From contig NZ_JPLZ01000006.1 of the NCBI RefSeq assembly GCF_000735135.1, positions 1,240,001 through 1,304,000 on the forward strand: a stretch of DNA of 64,000 bases. Reading direction: 5' to 3'. Position 1 is the stretch's first letter, and every line of letters begins with the position of its first letter. The translations under genes and the position numbers were made by a program. The notes under the pieces were generated by a model. That model saw only the letters and a program-made list of their open reading frames with translations. It was not told where the DNA came from and searched no databases. The stretch is from Chryseobacterium sp. FH1 (lineage in GTDB: Bacteria; Bacteroidota; Bacteroidia; Flavobacteriales; Weeksellaceae). This document shows, piece by piece, positions 60,802-64,000 of this stretch.

Positions 60802-62202
60802 ATGAAACGATTACTTTTTTTAACGGCAGTCTTGTTCGCAAATTTCACTTTTGCTCAAGAAACCACATGCAACTGCAGTCAGGCATTAAATCAATTGATT
60901 AACAAGATAGAGAACAATTATCCAGGTTTTGAAGATAAAACCAAGGACAAAGAATCTTACAATGATTTTGAAACCAACCTAATTAATCAATCCAAAAGTT
61001 CGGATGATCTGGCTTGTCAAAAAACAATGAAGAAGTACACCGATTTTTTCAAAGATCCGCATCTTTGGGTAGGAATGAACAATCGGCCTTTTGCAAATGC
61101 AAATAATAGTTCTGCTGAAAAACTAAATATTGACATTAAAGATTTTCAGAAAAAAATAGTTAAGTCTAACGATGACTTGGAAGGTGTTTGGTCAACAGAC
61201 GGTTATAAAATCGGAATTAAGAAAACAAATGCGAATGAATATGTCGGTTTTATCATTGAATCTGCTTCTAATTCCTGGAAAGCTGGCGATGTTAAATTTA
61301 AAATATTCTCCGATCAAAAATTTGAATATTTGTTAGGAGATAAATCCAAAAAATATGGAAAATATAAGTTCTTCGATAAAAACATTTTGTTCTTCGATGA
61401 GATAGATGTCGTATTAGCAAAGGAGATTTCCAAACCAAGTGTCGCTTTTGAACAGCAGGAGAAAAGATTGAAAGACTTGATAGGTTTTAGTTTTAAAAAA
61501 GTGTCGGAGCAAACTTCAATTCTGAAATTACCAAGTTTTGAACACCATCTTGTAAAAGAAATCGACAAACTGATTGATGACAATAAAGCTTTGCTAGAAA
61601 ACAGCGAAAATCTCATCATCGATATTAGAGGAAATGGCGGTGGAACAACGGATGCATATCAAAAACTATTGCCTTACATTTCTGGAAAATCAATCCAACA
61701 TACTGGCGTTGAGTTCTTAGCGAGTCAGACTTTCCTCAATAGTTTGGAAAAATATAAAAAGAACCTTGGTAAAGATGAATCAACAGAAGTGGTTGATAAT
61801 CAAATTGCTAAAGTGAAAGAAAACCTGGGACGTTATTTTAATTATGATGAAAAAGGCGGATTGAATCGAATCCAAAAAATAGATATCGCACCAAAAAGTC
61901 CAAAAAATATCGTCATTCTTGCCAACAAATGGACAGGAAGTTCCGCGGAATATTTGCTTTATATTGCCAAGCAAAGCAAGAAGGTAAAAATTATGGGAAT
62001 CCCAAGTTACGGCGCTTTGGACTATGGAAATGCAATTTATACAGACTTTGGATGTCAGGATTATCAGCTTCTACTGCCAACTTACAAGGCGATGCGCTTG
62101 CCGGAATATCCAATTGATAACATCGGAATTCAACCCGATATTTATCTGGATCAATCGGTGGAAGATTGGACACAATTTGCAACCGATTATTTAGAAAATT
62201 AG
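60802..62202 (+). CDS. S41 family peptidase, secreted
   Basis: The protein has 466 residues with signal peptide MKRLLFLTAVLFANFTFAQ. The C-terminal half is a C-terminal-processing-protease (S41) domain: LIIDIRGNGGGTTDAY (271-286) and ILANKWTGSSAEYLLYIAKQSKKVKIMG, where Ser380 is the probable nucleophile. No PDZ domain is evident; the N-terminal half has a CNCSQAL motif and a DUF-like module with strands ANEYVGFIIES and KFEYLLGDKSKKYGKYKFF. It probably degrades or trims periplasmic proteins. It may be controlled by the preceding AraC gene. Confidence 0.85.
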   Translation: MKRLLFLTAVLFANFTFAQETTCNCSQALNQLINKIENNYPGFEDKTKDKESYNDFETNLINQSKSSDDLACQKTMKKYTDFFKDPHLWVGMNNRPFANANNSSAEKLNIDIKDFQKKIVKSNDDLEGVWSTDGYKIGIKKTNANEYVGFIIESASNSWKAGDVKFKIFSDQKFEYLLGDKSKKYGKYKFFDKNILFFDEIDVVLAKEISKPSVAFEQQEKRLKDLIGFSFKKVSEQTSILKLPSFEHHLVKEIDKLIDDNKALLENSENLIIDIRGNGGGTTDAYQKLLPYISGKSIQHTGVEFLASQTFLNSLEKYKKNLGKDESTEVVDNQIAKVKENLGRYFNYDEKGGLNRIQKIDIAPKSPKNIVILANKWTGSSAEYLLYIAKQSKKVKIMGIPSYGALDYGNAIYTDFGCQDYQLLLPTYKAMRLPEYPIDNIGIQPDIYLDQSVEDWTQFATDYLEN

Positions 62203-62219
62203 TTTTATATAAAAACAAA

Positions 62220-62248
62220 AAATCCTGAATCGTAAATATTCAGGATTT
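62220..62248. terminator. Bidirectional terminator
   Basis: The stem AAATCCTGAAT/ATTCAGGATTT with a 7-nt loop lies between the S41 gene and the convergent coaD remnant. Confidence 0.88.
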
Positions 62249-62252
62249 TCTT

Positions 62253-62640
62253 TTATATTTTTTTCTCAACTCTCACTGCATCCGGAACCATAATCTCATA
62301 GTTTCCGCCATAAGAGATGATTTCCCGCACAATACTACTGCTGATGTACGATTTGCCAGAAGACGTCAAAAGGAAGATTGTTTCAATCGTGTTTTCTCTT
62401 GTCAAAGCTCGGTTGGTTTGGGCAATTGACTTTTCAAATTCAAAATCGGCTGGATTTCGTAAGCCTCTCAAAATGAAATTCACGTTTTTACTTTTACAGT
62501 AATCGATGGTCAATCCTTCAAAATCATCTACTTCCACATTAGGGAATTTTTCGAAGGTTTTTCTGATGAATTCTTTGCGTTGCTCGAGAGAGAACATATT
62601 TTTTTCTGCGAATCCTTTCCAATGGCGATGATGATTTTCC
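62253..62640 (-). pseudogene. coaD: Truncated phosphopantetheine adenylyltransferase (coaD) remnant
   Basis: The last ~115 codons match CoaD: MFSLEQRKEFIRKTFEKF, FILRGLRNPADFEFE, NRALTRENTIETIFLLTSS and SYISSSIVREI. The N-terminal ~30 residues with the nucleotide-binding GSFDP...TxGH motif are missing. The KIIIAIGKDSQK stretch can be read in another frame just upstream (about 62640-62600), so one A seems lost in the run at about 62600. Before that the sequence turns into unrelated AT-rich DNA. CoaD is essential, so another copy must exist or the assembly is broken here. Confidence 0.75.
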
Positions 62641-62642
62641 AA

Positions 62643-62896
62643 TATTTGTTTTTTTATTTATTTTATTGTATAATTGCATACCAATTCTAGTCAATCTATG
62701 AAAGGTAAACAAACAAATGATTTCGAAATATTCTCAAATTCCTCGCATTTTTGCTTGGGATATCTTTTTTTTTATACTACTACACATATATCTAATTTTC
62801 TACCTCCTTGATAACATTATGTCTCAATGAGTAGAGTTGATCTCATTATCGTTTAGGCAATTTTTTTATAATTTAACTTAACACAAACAAACACAG
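62643..62896. other. 254-bp AT-rich junction region
   Basis: No gene, RNA or clear repeat is seen between the coaD break and the next ORF. It has runs of T and no good promoter match to the local consensus. The left end marks where homology to coaD stops. Confidence 0.55.
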
Positions 62897-64000
62897 ATGA
62901 TTAATTTTTATTTTAAACATTTTAAACATTTTAAACATTTTAAATGTTTAACACTAAAACTATGTAAGGTAATTCCTATGTTGCTATTAGGAATTAATTT
63001 TTATGCCCAAGTAGATATTGGGACTAATCTGATAGGACCACTAAGTATTGAACCAGGATCGCCCCTTAGCTATACATTGTTGGTCACAAATAATGGATCG
63101 ACCACTGCATCTAATGTAAACATAAAGTTTCCTGTAGCATCTAACTTTACAGCCACGGGTATAACCTGTACAGCGGGCGCGGGAACTGGAGGATCAGCAT
63201 CTTGTCCAAATAGCTTAACGTTAACTGGATTACAGGGGACAGGTCTTGTCATCCCAATACTTCCAGAAGGTAGCGGTATCACGTTTACAATTAGCGGAAC
63301 ATCAGGCAATACACCTGAAACGATTGTTACAAATACCGCAACAGTAGAGCATCCTGGAGATTCTAATACGACTAACAACAATTCTTCAATCAGTACGGGC
63401 ATCTTTGTAACACCCTGTGCTACCACTACATATAAGCTAGATGTTAATGCTACATTGGCATTGCCAAGCAATGTGGTAGGAATCAATGGCGGTAACGTAA
63501 ACCTAGTCTATGCACTTGCAAGTGGAGTGGCAATACCTGGTATAGGGAATTCTTTTACATTACCTCTAGCTTACTCTGACCTCAACAATCAATACGGAGT
63601 TGATAACCGCTGGCAGGCACTTACCCAAGGTAGTAGTTCGACCTTAGGCAGATCAGGTTTGATGCTGGTTCCAAGAACTGATGGTGTCGGTAGTCTTTAC
63701 AACTCGCTCCCCGCAAATAATTCTACCAGCGAAACTGATTTAAGTTTTAATAATACCGATAATGTATTCACAACAAAAATAGAAGATGGTAGCCTAAATC
63801 AATTAGGGAGGTTCGCTATTGAAATAGGGAATTACCCCACTGCACCTGGAGTTTCAAAGATCGTGTCACACCAATATGTAAATTGGAACACCGGTAATCT
63901 AAGACCCGTTACTTCAGGTTGGTGGTTAAAACCACATGGCAATACGCAGATTTTCACCTCCAGTGCCGGATCTCCAACGGTACCAATTGGCATGCAACCA
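62897..64000 (+). CDS. Large secreted/surface protein with DUF11-like repeats (partial)
   Basis: A reading frame open from the ATG at 62897 to the right edge gives at least 368 residues. An unusually long basic N-terminus made of FKH repeats precedes a hydrophobic core (KVIPMLLLGINFYAQ) that acts as signal peptide. The mature part starts VDIGTNLIGPLSIEPGSPLSYTL and continues with NNGSTTASNVNIKFPVASNF, the DUF11/isopeptide-like conserved repeat found in surface adhesins, then Asn/Thr/Ser-rich sequence with few charged residues. Codon use (many GTA, CTA, GGG, ACC) differs from the neighbours. Surface display, perhaps by T9SS, is inferred. Confidence 0.75.
   Translation, partial: MINFYFKHFKHFKHFKCLTLKLCKVIPMLLLGINFYAQVDIGTNLIGPLSIEPGSPLSYTLLVTNNGSTTASNVNIKFPVASNFTATGITCTAGAGTGGSASCPNSLTLTGLQGTGLVIPILPEGSGITFTISGTSGNTPETIVTNTATVEHPGDSNTTNNNSSISTGIFVTPCATTTYKLDVNATLALPSNVVGINGGNVNLVYALASGVAIPGIGNSFTLPLAYSDLNNQYGVDNRWQALTQGSSSTLGRSGLMLVPRTDGVGSLYNSLPANNSTSETDLSFNNTDNVFTTKIEDGSLNQLGRFAIEIGNYPTAPGVSKIVSHQYVNWNTGNLRPVTSGWWLKPHGNTQIFTSSAGSPTVPIGMQP
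62911..62946. repeat. 9-bp tandem repeat in the signal-peptide region of the DUF11-like gene
   Basis: TTTTAAACA occurs three times in a row (62911-62937), followed by the partial copy TTTTAAATG. Each unit encodes Phe-Lys-His in frame, so copy-number change would lengthen or shorten the n-region without a frameshift. Confidence 0.85.

Noticed and set aside
63070-63486. 138-codon minus-strand ORF under the DUF11-like gene
   Set aside because: It is antisense to an open reading frame with signal peptide and recognisable repeats; its Val/Pro-rich translation is the usual shadow of Thr/Asn-rich coding DNA.

Overview
The window looks like a chromosome segment from a Gram-negative Bacteroidota bacterium, most likely a Chryseobacterium-like member of the Flavobacteriia (Weeksellaceae). 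Supporting signs are two secreted proteins with type IX secretion (T9SS) type A C-terminal sorting domains, the short flavobacterial form of NuoG, an epimerase-type threonine dehydrogenase, a eukaryote-ordered PyrE-PyrF fusion, probable sulfonolipid and ornithine-lipid enzymes, absence of clear Shine-Dalgarno sites, and promoters that fit the Bacteroidota pattern TTG-N18..20-TANNTTTG. Genus-level placement is inference.

Layout. Positions 1-9075 hold a leftward NADH:quinone oxidoreductase (complex I) operon, nuoABCDEF-(outer-membrane protein)-GHIJ, cut by the left edge inside nuoJ. Positions 9196-18340 carry small membrane and housekeeping genes: GNAT, Zn peptidase, YigZ, KAS III, metallophosphoesterase, threonine dehydrogenase and sulfurtransferase. 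A VapBC-like toxin-antitoxin pair has been dropped between the Zn peptidase and yigZ. Positions 18625-28173 are dominated by envelope proteins: a 1080-residue outer-membrane protein, two T9SS cargo proteins, a GT-C-type glycosyltransferase and a pseudo-M1 peptidase with a barrel. Positions 28260-30604 contain a dispersed repeat family and a GIY-YIG nuclease cassette, then the UMP synthase fusion and Tag. Positions 31274-46927 include a serine hydrolase, a dioxygenase, two PLP enzymes probably making the sulfonolipid precursor, a DUF2723 membrane protein, an RlpA-like protein, a cation/proton antiporter and an M48 protease. Positions 47145-50797 are groES-groEL broken up by a four-helix-bundle gene and flanked by an unknown HEPN-like gene and a ParE-type toxin-antitoxin pair. 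Positions 50882-62202 hold an M1 peptidase, menC, fbp, aspartate kinase, an OlsF-like acyltransferase, twin tRNA-Phe genes, an AraC regulator and an S41 peptidase. At about 62640 a truncated coaD meets a large secreted protein of different base composition that runs off the right edge.

The most interesting signals lie between genes. (1) Many spacers, above all those of the nuo operon and around groES/groEL, contain degenerate tandem repeats with a strict 7-nt period. The unit differs from tract to tract, but phase is held for 4 to 8 units. (2) Several small accessory genes sit between duplicated pieces of host 3' ends or hairpins. The PIN toxin-antitoxin pair lies between two copies of the last ~50 bp of yigZ, the HEPN-like gene between two identical 30-bp copies of the groEL terminator, the GIY-YIG gene inside a perfect 32-bp inverted repeat, and the four-helix-bundle gene between two opposed heptad tracts. 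Together these suggest a recurrent way of inserting single-gene cassettes at gene 3' ends; this is inference and needs comparison with related genomes.
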